Notes: a model not told the origin generated them from the letters alone. DNA of 11,363 nucleotides from Pseudomonadota bacterium (GCA_021785335.1 JAJYFW010000016.1:1-11363), one strand, 5' to 3'; shown: positions 1 through 8,155, counted from the first letter of the stretch. Made by a program: numbers and translations.

Positions 1-1287
1 GTCTGCAACGACGCGACCGTGAAGGGCGGCACCTACTATCCCATGACGGTGAAAAAACATCTGCGCGCTCAGGAGATCGCGCGGGAGAACGGTCTTCCCT
101 GCGTCTATCTCGTCGATTCCGGCGGGGCGAACCTGCCGAACCAGGACGAGGTATTCCCGGACCGCGAGCATTTCGGCCGAATCTTCTTCAACCAGGCGCG
201 CATGTCGGCCGACGGCATCGGCCAGGTCGCCGTGGTGATGGGCTCCTGCACGGCAGGTGGGGCCTATGTGCCGGCGATGTCGGACCAGAGCATCATCGTG
301 CGCAACCAGGGCACGATCTTTCTCGGCGGGCCACCGCTGGTGAAGGCCGCGACCGGCGAGATCGTCTCGGCGGAGGAACTTGGCGGTGCTGAGGTCCATG
401 CCCGCACTTCCGGCGTCGTCGACCACCTCGCGGAAAGCGACGCGCACGCGCTCGGCCTTGCGCGCCGCATCGTCGCCACCATGGGGGCGAACCTGGCGCC
501 TCCACCCGCCGAACCGCGCCCGCCGCTGCTCGATCCGGCGGAACTTGGCGGTGTTGTTCCCGTGGACCGGCGCATTCCCTACGACGTGCGCGAGATCGTC
601 GCGCGGCTGGTGGACGCGAGCGAGTTCGACGAGTTCAAGCGCGACTACGGCACCACGCTCGTCACCGGCTTCGCGGCGATCGGTGGTTATCCGGTCGGCA
701 TCGTCGCCAACAACGGCATCCTGTTCAGCGAAAGCGCGCTCAAGGCCGCGCACTTCATCGAGTTGTGCGACCAGCGCAACATTCCGCTTCTGTTCCTGCA
801 GAACGTCACCGGTTTCATGGTCGGGCGCAAATACGAACAGGGCGGCATCGCCAGGGACGGCGCCAAAATGGTCACCGCTGTCGCCACCGCGCGCGTCCCC
901 AAGTTTACCGTGATCATCGGCGGCAGCTTCGGTGCCGGCAATTACGGCATGTGTGGCCGCGCCTATCAGCCGCGGCTGCTGTTCATGTGGCCCAACGCCC
1001 GCATCTCCGTGATGGGCGGCGAGCAGGCGGCCAATGTGCTCGCCACCGTCCGCCGCGACGCGATGGAGGCGCGCGGCGAAAGCTGGAGCCCCGAAGCCGA
1101 GGAATCCTTCAAGGCTCCGATCCGCGCCCAGTACGAATCCCAGGGACACCCCTACCACGCCACGGCCAGGCTCTGGGACGACGGCGTGATCGCGCCGGAA
1201 GATACGCGCCGCGTGCTCGCGCTCGGCCTTGCGATGGCCGCATCCGCCCCCGAGCCTGCCGGGCGCTTCGGCGTCTTCAGGATGTGA
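1..1287 (+). CDS. mccB: 3-methylcrotonyl-CoA carboxylase, carboxyltransferase (beta) subunit, 5'-truncated by window edge
   Basis: This subunit transfers the carboxyl group from carboxybiotin to 3-methylcrotonyl-CoA, giving 3-methylglutaconyl-CoA in leucine and isovalerate breakdown (the liu pathway) in the cytoplasm. The reading frame is open from base 1; 428 codons are visible against about 535 in the family, so roughly the first 100 residues lie outside. The GTG at 19 is internal and not the start. The window begins in the conserved TVKGGTYYP segment. Two oxyanion-type glycine motifs of the crotonase-fold halves are present: [15 protein letters not shown] (visible residues 81-95) and [16 protein letters not shown] (from about 307). 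MGGEQAA and the C-terminal RFGVFRM ending are typical of MCC beta. The stop is 2 bases before the biotin carboxylase gene, so the two are co-transcribed. Geranyl-CoA carboxylase beta is the closest alternative; the match to MCC is good, but substrate was not tested. The family call is very secure. Confidence 0.95.
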   Translation, partial: VCNDATVKGGTYYPMTVKKHLRAQEIARENGLPCVYLVDSGGANLPNQDEVFPDREHFGRIFFNQARMSADGIGQVAVVMGSCTAGGAYVPAMSDQSIIVRNQGTIFLGGPPLVKAATGEIVSAEELGGAEVHARTSGVVDHLAESDAHALGLARRIVATMGANLAPPPAEPRPPLLDPAELGGVVPVDRRIPYDVREIVARLVDASEFDEFKRDYGTTLVTGFAAIGGYPVGIVANNGILFSESALKAAHFIELCDQRNIPLLFLQNVTGFMVGRKYEQGGIARDGAKMVTAVATARVPKFTVIIGGSFGAGNYGMCGRAYQPRLLFMWPNARISVMGGEQAANVLATVRRDAMEARGESWSPEAEESFKAPIRAQYESQGHPYHATARLWDDGVIAPEDTRRVLALGLAMAASAPEPAGRFGVFRM

Positions 1288-1289
1288 CG

Positions 1290-3227
1290 ATGTTCCGTTC
1301 GTTGCTCATTGCCAACCGTGGCGAGATCGCCTGCCGCGTCATGCGCACCGCGCACACCATGGGCATTCGCACCATTGCCGTCTATTCCGACGCCGATCGG
1401 GATTCGCTCCATGTCGCGATGGCGGATGCCGCGTATCGCATCGGCGAGGCGGCGCCACGCGCGAGCTATCTGCGCATCGAGGCGATCCTGGAGGCCGCGC
1501 GGGCCTCGGATGCCGAGGCCGTCCATCCGGGCTATGGCTTCCTCTCGGAGAATGCCGCCTTCGCCGAAGCCTGTGTCCAGGCGGGCATCGTCTTTGTCGG
1601 CCCGCCCGCCGCCGCCATCCGCGCCATGGGCGACAAGGCGTCCTCCAAGGCGCTGATGCAGGCGGCGGGCGTGCCGGTGGTCCCCGGTTATCATGGCGAG
1701 GACCAGGACCCGGCACTCCTCGCGCGCGAGGCGGCGGCGATCGGCTTCCCGCTGCTGATCAAGGCTTCCGCCGGCGGCGGGGGCAAGGGCATGCGCGTGG
1801 TGCGCGGCGCGGACGAGTTCGCGGTGGCCCTCGCCGGTGCCCAGGGCGAGGCCGCGTCCTCCTTTGGCGATGCCCGAGTGCTGCTGGAACGGTATCTGGA
1901 AAAACCCCGCCACATCGAGATCCAGATCTTCGCCGACACGCACGGGCGCTGCGTCAGCCTCTTCGAGCGCGACTGCTCTGTCCAGCGCCGCCACCAGAAA
2001 GTGCTCGAGGAGGCGCCGGCCCCCGGCATCGCGCCGGCAATGCGCGCCGCGATGGGCGAGGCCGCGATCGCCGCGGCGCGCGCGGTCGGTTATGTCGGTG
2101 CCGGAACGGTGGAGTTCATCGCGGAGGACGGCGCCTTTTTCTTCATGGAGATGAACACGCGCCTGCAGGTGGAGCACCCGGTCACCGAAGGCGTCACCGG
2201 CCTCGACCTGGTTGAATGGCAGTTGCGCGTGGCCCGCGGCGAGGACCTGCCGCAGGCCCCCGCGGCCCCGCGCGGCCACGCCATCGAGGCCCGGCTCTAC
2301 GCCGAGGATCCCGCCAGCAACTACCTTCCCTCGGTCGGACGCATCCGCCATCTGCGCTTGCCCGGCGACGTGCGGGTGGAGACCGGCGTCCGCGCCGGCG
2401 ATGCGGTGACGCCGGACTACGACCCGATGATCGCCAAGCTGATCGCGACCGGCGAGGACCGCGCGGCCGCGCTGCGCCAACTCGAGGCGACGCTGGCGGC
2501 CACGGAGGTCGTGGGCGTGCGAACCAACGCTGCCCTACTGCTGGGAACGCTTCGCCACCCCGAGTTCCGCGCCGGCGGCGTCGACACCGGGTTCCTCGCG
2601 CGCCATCCGGACCTGCTGGCCGACAGCGGCGAGGTGCCGCGCGATGCCGTCCTCGCCGCCGCCTTCGCGGTACTCGCGGAACCGGCCGAGGATACGTCGC
2701 CCTGGTCGGCACGCGACGGCTGGCTGCTCAACCTCCCGGCCGCGCGTCGCTTCGCCCTGCGCCACGCCGGCACCGAGATCGCCATCGACGCGGCGCCGGA
2801 CCGCGATGCCTGGCGCGTCGCCTTCGCCGGCAAGGAGCACATCATGCGCGGCGCGCTCGGCGATGGCACCGTCACCATCGCGAGCGACGGACGCCGCCTG
2901 CGCATGGGCCTGTTCCGCGAGGGGCCCCGCATCGCCATCCTGCGCGACGGACGCTGCCACGATTTCGAGCTCGCGGACCTTCTCGCCGCTCCGGAAACCG
3001 CGGGCGAGGCGGGCGGGCATATCGCCTCGCCCATCCCCGGCCGTGTCGCCCGTGTGCTCGTCACAGAGGGTGACGCCGTCGCGCGCGGTGCCCCGGTGGT
3101 GGTGGTCGAGGCCATGAAGATGGAACTGACGCTGACCGCCGACCGCGACGGCACGATCACCCATGTCCGCTGCGCCGCCGGCGAAATGGTCGCGGAAGGC
3201 GTCGAACTCGTGGAGATCGCCGACTGA
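1290..3227 (+). CDS. mccA: 3-methylcrotonyl-CoA carboxylase, biotin carboxylase/biotin carrier (alpha) subunit
   Basis: This 645-residue protein carboxylates its own biotin using ATP and bicarbonate and passes the carboxyl group to the beta subunit. The biotin carboxylase domain begins with LLIANRGEIACRVMR (residues 5-19) and contains HPGYGFLSEN (79-88), the ATP-grasp glycine loop AGGGGKG (161-167), ERDCSVQRRHQK (226-237) and the active-site segment EMNTRLQVEHPVTE (287-300). A less conserved linker region lies at about 450-570. The C-terminal biotinyl domain carries EAMKM, with the biotinylated lysine at residue 610. The length fits MCC alpha (about 650-670). The ATG is chosen because family similarity starts at once and AGGA at 1279-1282 sits 7 bases upstream; the Shine-Dalgarno lies inside the end of the beta gene. 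Longer in-frame upstream sequence only shadows the beta gene. Propionyl- and acetyl-CoA carboxylase alpha chains are related, but the adjacent MCC-type beta gene argues for MCC. Confidence 0.95.
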   Translation: MFRSLLIANRGEIACRVMRTAHTMGIRTIAVYSDADRDSLHVAMADAAYRIGEAAPRASYLRIEAILEAARASDAEAVHPGYGFLSENAAFAEACVQAGIVFVGPPAAAIRAMGDKASSKALMQAAGVPVVPGYHGEDQDPALLAREAAAIGFPLLIKASAGGGGKGMRVVRGADEFAVALAGAQGEAASSFGDARVLLERYLEKPRHIEIQIFADTHGRCVSLFERDCSVQRRHQKVLEEAPAPGIAPAMRAAMGEAAIAAARAVGYVGAGTVEFIAEDGAFFFMEMNTRLQVEHPVTEGVTGLDLVEWQLRVARGEDLPQAPAAPRGHAIEARLYAEDPASNYLPSVGRIRHLRLPGDVRVETGVRAGDAVTPDYDPMIAKLIATGEDRAAALRQLEATLAATEVVGVRTNAALLLGTLRHPEFRAGGVDTGFLARHPDLLADSGEVPRDAVLAAAFAVLAEPAEDTSPWSARDGWLLNLPAARRFALRHAGTEIAIDAAPDRDAWRVAFAGKEHIMRGALGDGTVTIASDGRRLRMGLFREGPRIAILRDGRCHDFELADLLAAPETAGEAGGHIASPIPGRVARVLVTEGDAVARGAPVVVVEAMKMELTLTADRDGTITHVRCAAGEMVAEGVELVEIAD

Positions 3228-3442
3228 TCTTGCTGCATTGCGGCGGACATAATCTTTCCCCGCCGGGCGCTTCGCCGCGCCATTGCGTCCGTCGCCCCCT
3301 GCCTGCCGCGACAGCTCGCTGCGAAGTCAGGCGACGTCTAAAATGGTTCTGGATTGGGGCAGCGATCCTGTCCTAACTTCCGGGCGAGCATACACAAACT
3401 TGTTCCGCACAGGCGCGGCCGCGATCGGAGGAGGCGACGATC
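3228..3442. other. Intergenic gap with several short inverted repeats, no gene seen
   Basis: No coding sequence is supported in this 215-base stretch. It holds a 6-bp inverted repeat (CGGCGG at 3241-3246 with CCGCCG at 3260-3265), a 5-bp GC stem (GGCGC 3266-3270 with GCGCC 3277-3281), GCCTG/CAGGC (3301-3305 and 3328-3332), and an 18-base hairpin candidate at 3351-3368 (six pairs including one G-T, loop of 6). The first two, soon after the carboxylase stop, could form a weak terminator, but no run of T follows. I could not find a convincing -35/-10 pair. The gap suggests that the downstream oxidoreductase can be transcribed separately from the carboxylase genes; this is inference. Confidence 0.4.
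3427..3434 (+). promoter_or_regulatory. Strong Shine-Dalgarno for the indolepyruvate ferredoxin oxidoreductase gene
   Basis: GGAGGAGG ends 8 bases before the ATG at 3443, a near-ideal ribosome binding site. It fixes the start of the long oxidoreductase frame. Confidence 0.8.
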
Positions 3443-6400
3443 ATGAAGCACGCACAGGCATCGCTGGCGGACAAGTACCGCATCGACAGCGCGCGTTTCT
3501 ACGTTACCGGCACGCAGGCCTTGGTGCGGCTGCCGATGCTGCAACGCGCGTTGGACCGCGCCGCCGGGCTCAACACCGGCGGCTTCGTCAGCGGCTATCG
3601 CGGCTCTCCGCTCGGCCAGGTCGACATCCAGATGTGGGCGGCGAAAGCCCAGCTCGCGGAGTTCAACATCCGTTTCAACCCCGGCGTGAACGAGGAACTG
3701 GCCGCCACCTCCGTCTGGGGCACGCAGCAGGTGACGCTGTTCCCGGGCGCCAATGTCGACGGCGTCTTCGCCTACTGGTACGGCAAGGGCCCGGGTGTGG
3801 ATCGTTCCGGCGACGTGTTCAAGCACGCCAACTACGCCGGCACATCACGCCATGGCGGCGTGCTGCTGATGGCGGGCGACGACCACGCCTGCAAATCCTC
3901 CACCGTGCCGCACCAGAGCGAGCAGGCTTTCATCGCCGCCGGCGTCCCGGTGCTGGTGCCCGCCGATGTGCGCGAGCTGATGGAACTCGGCCTGCACGGC
4001 TGGGCGATGTCGCGCTGGTCCGGCCGCTATGTCGGCTTCAAGACCGTGGCCGACGTGGTCGACTCCTCGGCGAGCGTCGCCTTCGACCTCGCGGACTTCC
4101 GCTCCGTGCTGCCGCCGGGCCCGCACCCGGAGGCCGGCATCCGCCTGCACGACGTGCCGCTGGAGCAGGAGGCGAGGGCGTTCAACATAGGCCTGCCCGC
4201 GGCGCAGGCCTATGCGCGCGCCAACGGGCTCGACCGCGTGGTGAGCGCCGACCCGGGCGCTCGTCTCGGGATCGTGACGATCGGCAAGTCCTACCACGAC
4301 ACGCGCCAGGCGCTCGCGGAACTGGGCGACCCGCGCGGCATCCGCCTGCTCAAGCTCGCCATGGCCTGGCCGCTCGACCCCGCGACCATCCGCGACTTCG
4401 CCGAGGGGCTCGAGGAAATCCTGGTCGTCGAGGAGAAGGCGCCGCTGATCGAGGCGCAGATCCGCGACATCCTCTACGCGCAGGCGCAGCGCCCGCGCGT
4501 CGTCGGCAAGACGGATGAGACCGGTGCCTCGCTGCTCAAGCGCGGCGGCGATCTCTCGTCGGCCGAAATCGCGCGCGTCGCCGGCACGCGCATCGCCAGC
4601 TTCGCGCCCAATGAGGCGATCGCGGCGCATCTCGCCTATCTCGATGCACAGGCCCGCGCCAACGCCACCGTCGAGGTGCTGGCCACGCGCCGGCCGTTCT
4701 TCTGCAGCGGCTGCCCGCACAACACCTCGACCAAGGTGCCTGACGGTTCGCGCGCGCTCGCCGGCATCGGCTGCCACACGCTCGCGATGTGGATGGACCG
4801 TTCCACCGAGACGGTGAGCCAGATGGGCGGCGAAGGCATGGCCTGGGTTGGACAGGCGCCGTTCACGGAGGAAAAGCACGTCTTCGCCAATCTCGGAGAC
4901 GGCACGTATTTCCATTCCGGAATCATGGCGATCCGCGCGGCCGTCGCCGCGGGCGTCAACATCACCTACAAGCTTCTGTTCAACGACGCGGTGGCGATGA
5001 CCGGCGGCCAGCACGTGGACGGCCCGCTCACCGTGCCGCAGATCACCCGTCAGCTTGCGGCCGAGAACGTCGTCGCCATCGCGGTGGTCACGGATGAGCC
5101 GGAAAAGCATGCGGGCGTCGGGGATTTCGCACCCGGCGTCACCGTGCATCACCGCCACGAGCTGGAAGCGGTGGAAAGACGCTTCCGCGACACGCCGGGC
5201 TGCACCGTTCTGGTCTACGACCAGACCTGCGCTTCGGAGAAGCGTCGCCGGCGCAAGCGCGGCCAGTTCCCGGACCCGGACAAGCGCGCCTTCATCAATG
5301 CCGAGGTGTGCGAGGGCTGCGGCGACTGCTCGGAAGCCTCCAACTGCATCTCGGTCGCCCCGCTGGAAACCGCGCTCGGCACCAAACGCCGCATCGACCA
5401 GTCGAGTTGCAACAAGGATTTTTCCTGCGTCGAGGGGTTCTGCCCGAGCTTCGTCACCGTGCACGGCGCGAAGTTGCGCAAGCGCAACGCCGTGGCGCCG
5501 GCGGAAGTTTCGCTGCCGGAACCGGCGCTGCAGTCGCTCGCGCAGCCATATGACATCCTCGTCATCGGCATCGGCGGTACCGGCATCGTCACCGTCGGCG
5601 CGCTGCTCGGCATGGCCGCGCATCTCGATGGCGTCGCCGTCACCGTGCTCGACATGATGGGCCTCGCCCAGAAGGGCGGCAGTGTCTGGAGCCATGTGCG
5701 CCTGGCGGCCGACACCGCCTCGCTGCAAGGCCTGCGTGTCGGGCGCGGCAGCGCGGACCTGCTGCTCGCGGCCGACCTCGTCACCGCCGCGGCGAAGGAC
5801 ACGCTGGCGGCGCTGCGCGCGGACGGGAGCCGCGTGGTTCTCAACACCAACGAGGCGCCAACCGCGGATTTCGTGATGGATACGAACACGAAACTCCCCG
5901 CCGCGCGCCTGCGCGCCGCGGTTGAGCGCGCCGCCGCCACGCTCGACGCGCTCGATGCCACGGCCCTTTCCTCGGCGCTGCTCGGCGATGCTATCGGCGC
6001 CAACCTGATGCTGCTCGGCTATGCCTGGCAGAAGGGCTCCGTGCCGCTTTCGCATGACGCGCTGATCCGCGCGATTGAGCTCAACGGGCAGGCGGTCGAG
6101 GCGAACAAGGCTGCGTTCCTCTGGGGCCGCGTCGCCGCCGCCGACCCTGCGCGCGTCGCGAGGGAGGCCGGGCTCAAGCCGCCGCCGACGCCGATGACGC
6201 TGGACGAGATCATCGAGGACCGTGCCGCCCGCCTCGCCGCCTATGGCGGGCGCGGTCTCGTGCAACGCTACCGGGCGCTGGCCACGCGGACGCGCGAGAC
6301 GGAAACACGCACCGCACCCGGCTCTACCGCGCTCACGGATGCCGTCGCGCGCAACTTCTACAAGCTGCTGGCGATCAAGGACGAGTGGGAGGTCGCACGC

Positions 6401-6853
6401 CTCTATGCCTCGCCCGCCTTCCATGCCTCGCTCGAGGCGCAGTTCGGCGAATGGAAGCGGCTCGAGTTCCACCTCGCCCCGCCACTCCTCGCCGCGCGGG
6501 ACAAGACCACCGGCCACTTGGTCAAGCGCGGCTACGGTCCGTGGATCATGCGCGGCTTCCGAGCGCTCTCGGCGCTGCGCTTCCTGCGTGGCACGGCGCT
6601 CGACCCGTTCGCGCGCGCCGAGGAGCGCAAGGGCGAGCGTGCCCTGATCGGCCAGTACGAGGCGGATATCGCGACGCTGCTCGCCGGCCTCACCGCAGCG
6701 AACCTCGCCCAGGCCGTCGAGATAGCGGCCCTGCCCGACGCCATCCGCGGCTACGGCCACGTGAAGGAGAAGGCCATGCGCCAGGCCGCCGAGCGCCGCG
6801 CCCGCCTGCTCGAAGCCTGGGCAAGACCCGCCCTGGCAATGGCCGCGGAGTAG
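3443..6853 (+). CDS. Indolepyruvate ferredoxin oxidoreductase family protein, fused alpha-gamma type
   Basis: This 1136-residue enzyme belongs to the thiamine-diphosphate 2-oxo acid:ferredoxin oxidoreductases, which oxidatively decarboxylate aryl (and possibly branched) 2-oxo acids to acyl-CoA and reduce ferredoxin. The N-terminal pyruvate-oxidoreductase-like domain shows FVSGYRGSPLGQVD (48-61) and NPGVNEE (79-85). CSGCPHN (Cys421, Cys424) and IGCHTLAMW (Cys443) precede the thiamine-diphosphate motif GDG (485-487) with NDA at 514-516. An iron-sulfur region has Cys623, 626, 629 and 635, then Cys656, 662 and 667. A gamma-type domain starts near 703 with DILVIGIGGTGIVTVGALLG, followed by QKGGSVWSH. 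The last 200 or so residues match the extra C-terminal domain of the proteobacterial fused form. Archaeal enzymes split these parts over two genes (iorA, iorB). No ferredoxin gene is adjacent. The true substrate is unknown; the neighbouring MCC genes make branched-chain 2-oxo acids a possibility alongside aromatic ones. Confidence 0.92.
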   Translation: MKHAQASLADKYRIDSARFYVTGTQALVRLPMLQRALDRAAGLNTGGFVSGYRGSPLGQVDIQMWAAKAQLAEFNIRFNPGVNEELAATSVWGTQQVTLFPGANVDGVFAYWYGKGPGVDRSGDVFKHANYAGTSRHGGVLLMAGDDHACKSSTVPHQSEQAFIAAGVPVLVPADVRELMELGLHGWAMSRWSGRYVGFKTVADVVDSSASVAFDLADFRSVLPPGPHPEAGIRLHDVPLEQEARAFNIGLPAAQAYARANGLDRVVSADPGARLGIVTIGKSYHDTRQALAELGDPRGIRLLKLAMAWPLDPATIRDFAEGLEEILVVEEKAPLIEAQIRDILYAQAQRPRVVGKTDETGASLLKRGGDLSSAEIARVAGTRIASFAPNEAIAAHLAYLDAQARANATVEVLATRRPFFCSGCPHNTSTKVPDGSRALAGIGCHTLAMWMDRSTETVSQMGGEGMAWVGQAPFTEEKHVFANLGDGTYFHSGIMAIRAAVAAGVNITYKLLFNDAVAMTGGQHVDGPLTVPQITRQLAAENVVAIAVVTDEPEKHAGVGDFAPGVTVHHRHELEAVERRFRDTPGCTVLVYDQTCASEKRRRRKRGQFPDPDKRAFINAEVCEGCGDCSEASNCISVAPLETALGTKRRIDQSSCNKDFSCVEGFCPSFVTVHGAKLRKRNAVAPAEVSLPEPALQSLAQPYDILVIGIGGTGIVTVGALLGMAAHLDGVAVTVLDMMGLAQKGGSVWSHVRLAADTASLQGLRVGRGSADLLLAADLVTAAAKDTLAALRADGSRVVLNTNEAPTADFVMDTNTKLPAARLRAAVERAAATLDALDATALSSALLGDAIGANLMLLGYAWQKGSVPLSHDALIRAIELNGQAVEANKAAFLWGRVAAADPARVAREAGLKPPPTPMTLDEIIEDRAARLAAYGGRGLVQRYRALATRTRETETRTAPGSTALTDAVARNFYKLLAIKDEWEVARLYASPAFHASLEAQFGEWKRLEFHLAPPLLAARDKTTGHLVKRGYGPWIMRGFRALSALRFLRGTALDPFARAEERKGERALIGQYEADIATLLAGLTAANLAQAVEIAALPDAIRGYGHVKEKAMRQAAERRARLLEAWARPALAMAAE

Positions 6854-6871
6854 ACGCAAGCTCCGCGTCGT

Positions 6872-6890
6872 GGCATCCGCCCGGGATGCC
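6872..6890 (+). repeat. Inverted repeat enclosing the M20 start codon
   Basis: GGCATCC (6872-6878) and GGATGCC (6884-6890) are perfect complements separated by a 5-base loop. The ATG at 6886-6888 lies inside the right arm. In mRNA this 7-bp, GC-rich hairpin would cover the start codon. It sits 18 bases after the oxidoreductase stop, and no Shine-Dalgarno is evident nearby. Whether it regulates anything is inference. Confidence 0.6.
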
Positions 6891-8112
6891 AACGATCCCG
6901 GACATCCTCGCCGCCCTGCGCAACGAGCAGCAGGCGTTCCTCGCCACCCTGGTGCGCACACCCTCGGACAACCCGCCCGGCGACTGCGCGGCGCACGCGG
7001 AGGTCACGGCGGACCTGTTGTCCCGCCTGGGCTTCACCGTCGAGCGCGACGTGGTGCCGCCGGCGGTCTGCGAGGCCGCCGGCATGCGCCGCGTCACCAA
7101 CCTCGTCGTGCGGCATCGTTTCGGCCCTCAATCTCCGGACAGGGGCCCGGTGGTGGCGCTCAATGCCCATGGCGACGTGGTGCCGCCAGGCGAGGGCTGG
7201 ACCGCCGATCCCTACGGCGCCGAGATCCGCGATGGCTGGATGTACGGGCGTGGCGCCGCTGTTTCCAAGAGCGACATCGCCACCTATGCCTTCGCCCTTC
7301 TCGCGCTGATCCGCTCGGGCACCAGCCTTTCGGGCACGGTCGAGCTGCACATCACCTATGACGAGGAAAGCGGCGGCGAGATCGGCCCCGCGCGCCTGCT
7401 CGCCGAGGGGTTGAGCAAGCCCGACCTCGCCATCGGCGCCGGCTTCTCCTACGCGGTGACGGAAGCTCACAACGGCTGCCTGCACCTGGAGGTGGAGGTG
7501 CGCGGCCGTTCCGCCCATGCCGCGCGCCCCTGGACCGGCGTCGACGCGCTGGAAGCCGCGACCGCCATCCTCGCCAGGCTCTACGGGTGGCGACTGGGAC
7601 TCGCCGCGCGTGAATCGAAAGTGCCTGGCATCGGCGCGCCGCAACTCACCGTCGGGCTGATCGAGGGTGGCATCAACACCAACGTCGTTCCGGACCGCGT
7701 CGCGTTCCGCCTCGATCGCCGGATCGTCCCGGAGGAAACGCCGGAGGCGGTGGAGGCGGAACTGCGCGAGGTCATCGGCGCCGTCCCCGTGGGCGAGGCC
7801 TCGGTTGCCATTCGCCGTATCCTGCTCGCCCGGCCGCTGGTGCCAGATGCTCGCGCACGCCGCCTCACGGACCTGCTCTGCGCCCACGCCTCGCGCGTGC
7901 TCGGCACGGAGGTGCGCCCGCAAGGGGTGGCGCTGTACACCGACGCGCGCCACTACGCCGCCGCCGGCGTGCCCATCGTGCTCTACGGTGCCGGCCCGCG
8001 CACCATCGAGGAAGCCAACGCCCACCGCGCCGACGAGCGCGTGAAACTGACGGACCTCTTCGCGGCGACCGAGGTCGTTGCCTCGGCCCTCGCGGACCTG
8101 CTGGCCGCTTGA
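6886..8112 (+). CDS. M20 (ArgE/DapE/CPG2-like) family hydrolase with altered metal-binding motif
   Basis: This 408-residue protein has the two-domain layout of M20 amidohydrolases and peptidases, which usually cleave N-acyl amino acids or small peptides with two zinc ions. NAHGDVV places the first metal His at 95 and Asp at 97. YDEESGG holds the catalytic Glu pair at 160-161. The lid/dimer domain has GRSAHAARP with His211, and AHRADER gives the last metal His at 380. Two canonical spots differ. The bridging Asp of GRGxxDxKG is Val126 in GRGAAVSKSD, and the usual GEPS-type segment reads GAGFS after Asp180. It may therefore be a divergent subfamily with changed metal binding; Asp130 might compensate. 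The start is the first ATG after the preceding stop, 32 bases away, where similarity begins; no Shine-Dalgarno is seen. Substrate unknown. Same strand as its neighbours, so probably co-transcribed with the oxidoreductase. Confidence 0.88.
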   Translation: MPTIPDILAALRNEQQAFLATLVRTPSDNPPGDCAAHAEVTADLLSRLGFTVERDVVPPAVCEAAGMRRVTNLVVRHRFGPQSPDRGPVVALNAHGDVVPPGEGWTADPYGAEIRDGWMYGRGAAVSKSDIATYAFALLALIRSGTSLSGTVELHITYDEESGGEIGPARLLAEGLSKPDLAIGAGFSYAVTEAHNGCLHLEVEVRGRSAHAARPWTGVDALEAATAILARLYGWRLGLAARESKVPGIGAPQLTVGLIEGGINTNVVPDRVAFRLDRRIVPEETPEAVEAELREVIGAVPVGEASVAIRRILLARPLVPDARARRLTDLLCAHASRVLGTEVRPQGVALYTDARHYAAAGVPIVLYGAGPRTIEEANAHRADERVKLTDLFAATEVVASALADLLAA

Positions 8113-8137
8113 CGGATGCCTGACGCATCACCATAGA

Positions 8138-8155
8138 TCCTTCGATATCGAAGGA
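8138..8155. promoter_or_regulatory. Perfect 18-bp palindrome overlapping the Shine-Dalgarno of the FMN reductase gene
   Basis: TCCTTCGATATCGAAGGA reads identically on both strands. Its right arm shares AAGGA with the Shine-Dalgarno AAGGAG (8151-8156), which lies 5 bases before the ATG at 8162. It could be a dimeric repressor operator or, as RNA, a hairpin (7-bp stem, ATAT loop) that hides the ribosome binding site. The palindrome is directly seen; its function is inferred. Confidence 0.6.

Noticed and set aside
1152..2480. A 442-codon minus-strand frame opposite the carboxylase genes
   Set aside because: Same antisense artefact; it lies against a well-conserved biotin carboxylase and has no family features.
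1..3227. Geranyl-CoA, propionyl-CoA or acetyl-CoA carboxylase instead of methylcrotonyl-CoA carboxylase
   Set aside because: The [24 protein letters not shown] and RFGVFRM segments of the beta subunit and the fused BC-BCCP alpha subunit fit MCC best; geranyl-CoA carboxylase stays a minor possibility.
6385..6885. An upstream in-frame extension of the M20 gene overlapping the oxidoreductase
   Set aside because: It reads through the conserved C-terminus of the oxidoreductase in another frame and gives low-complexity Arg-rich sequence; M20 similarity starts only at the ATG at 6886.
3845..6961. A 1038-codon open frame on the minus strand opposite the oxidoreductase gene
   Set aside because: High GC at third codon positions opens antisense frames. 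The translation is Arg/Ala/Gly/His-rich with no recognisable domain, while the plus strand gives a clear family protein.
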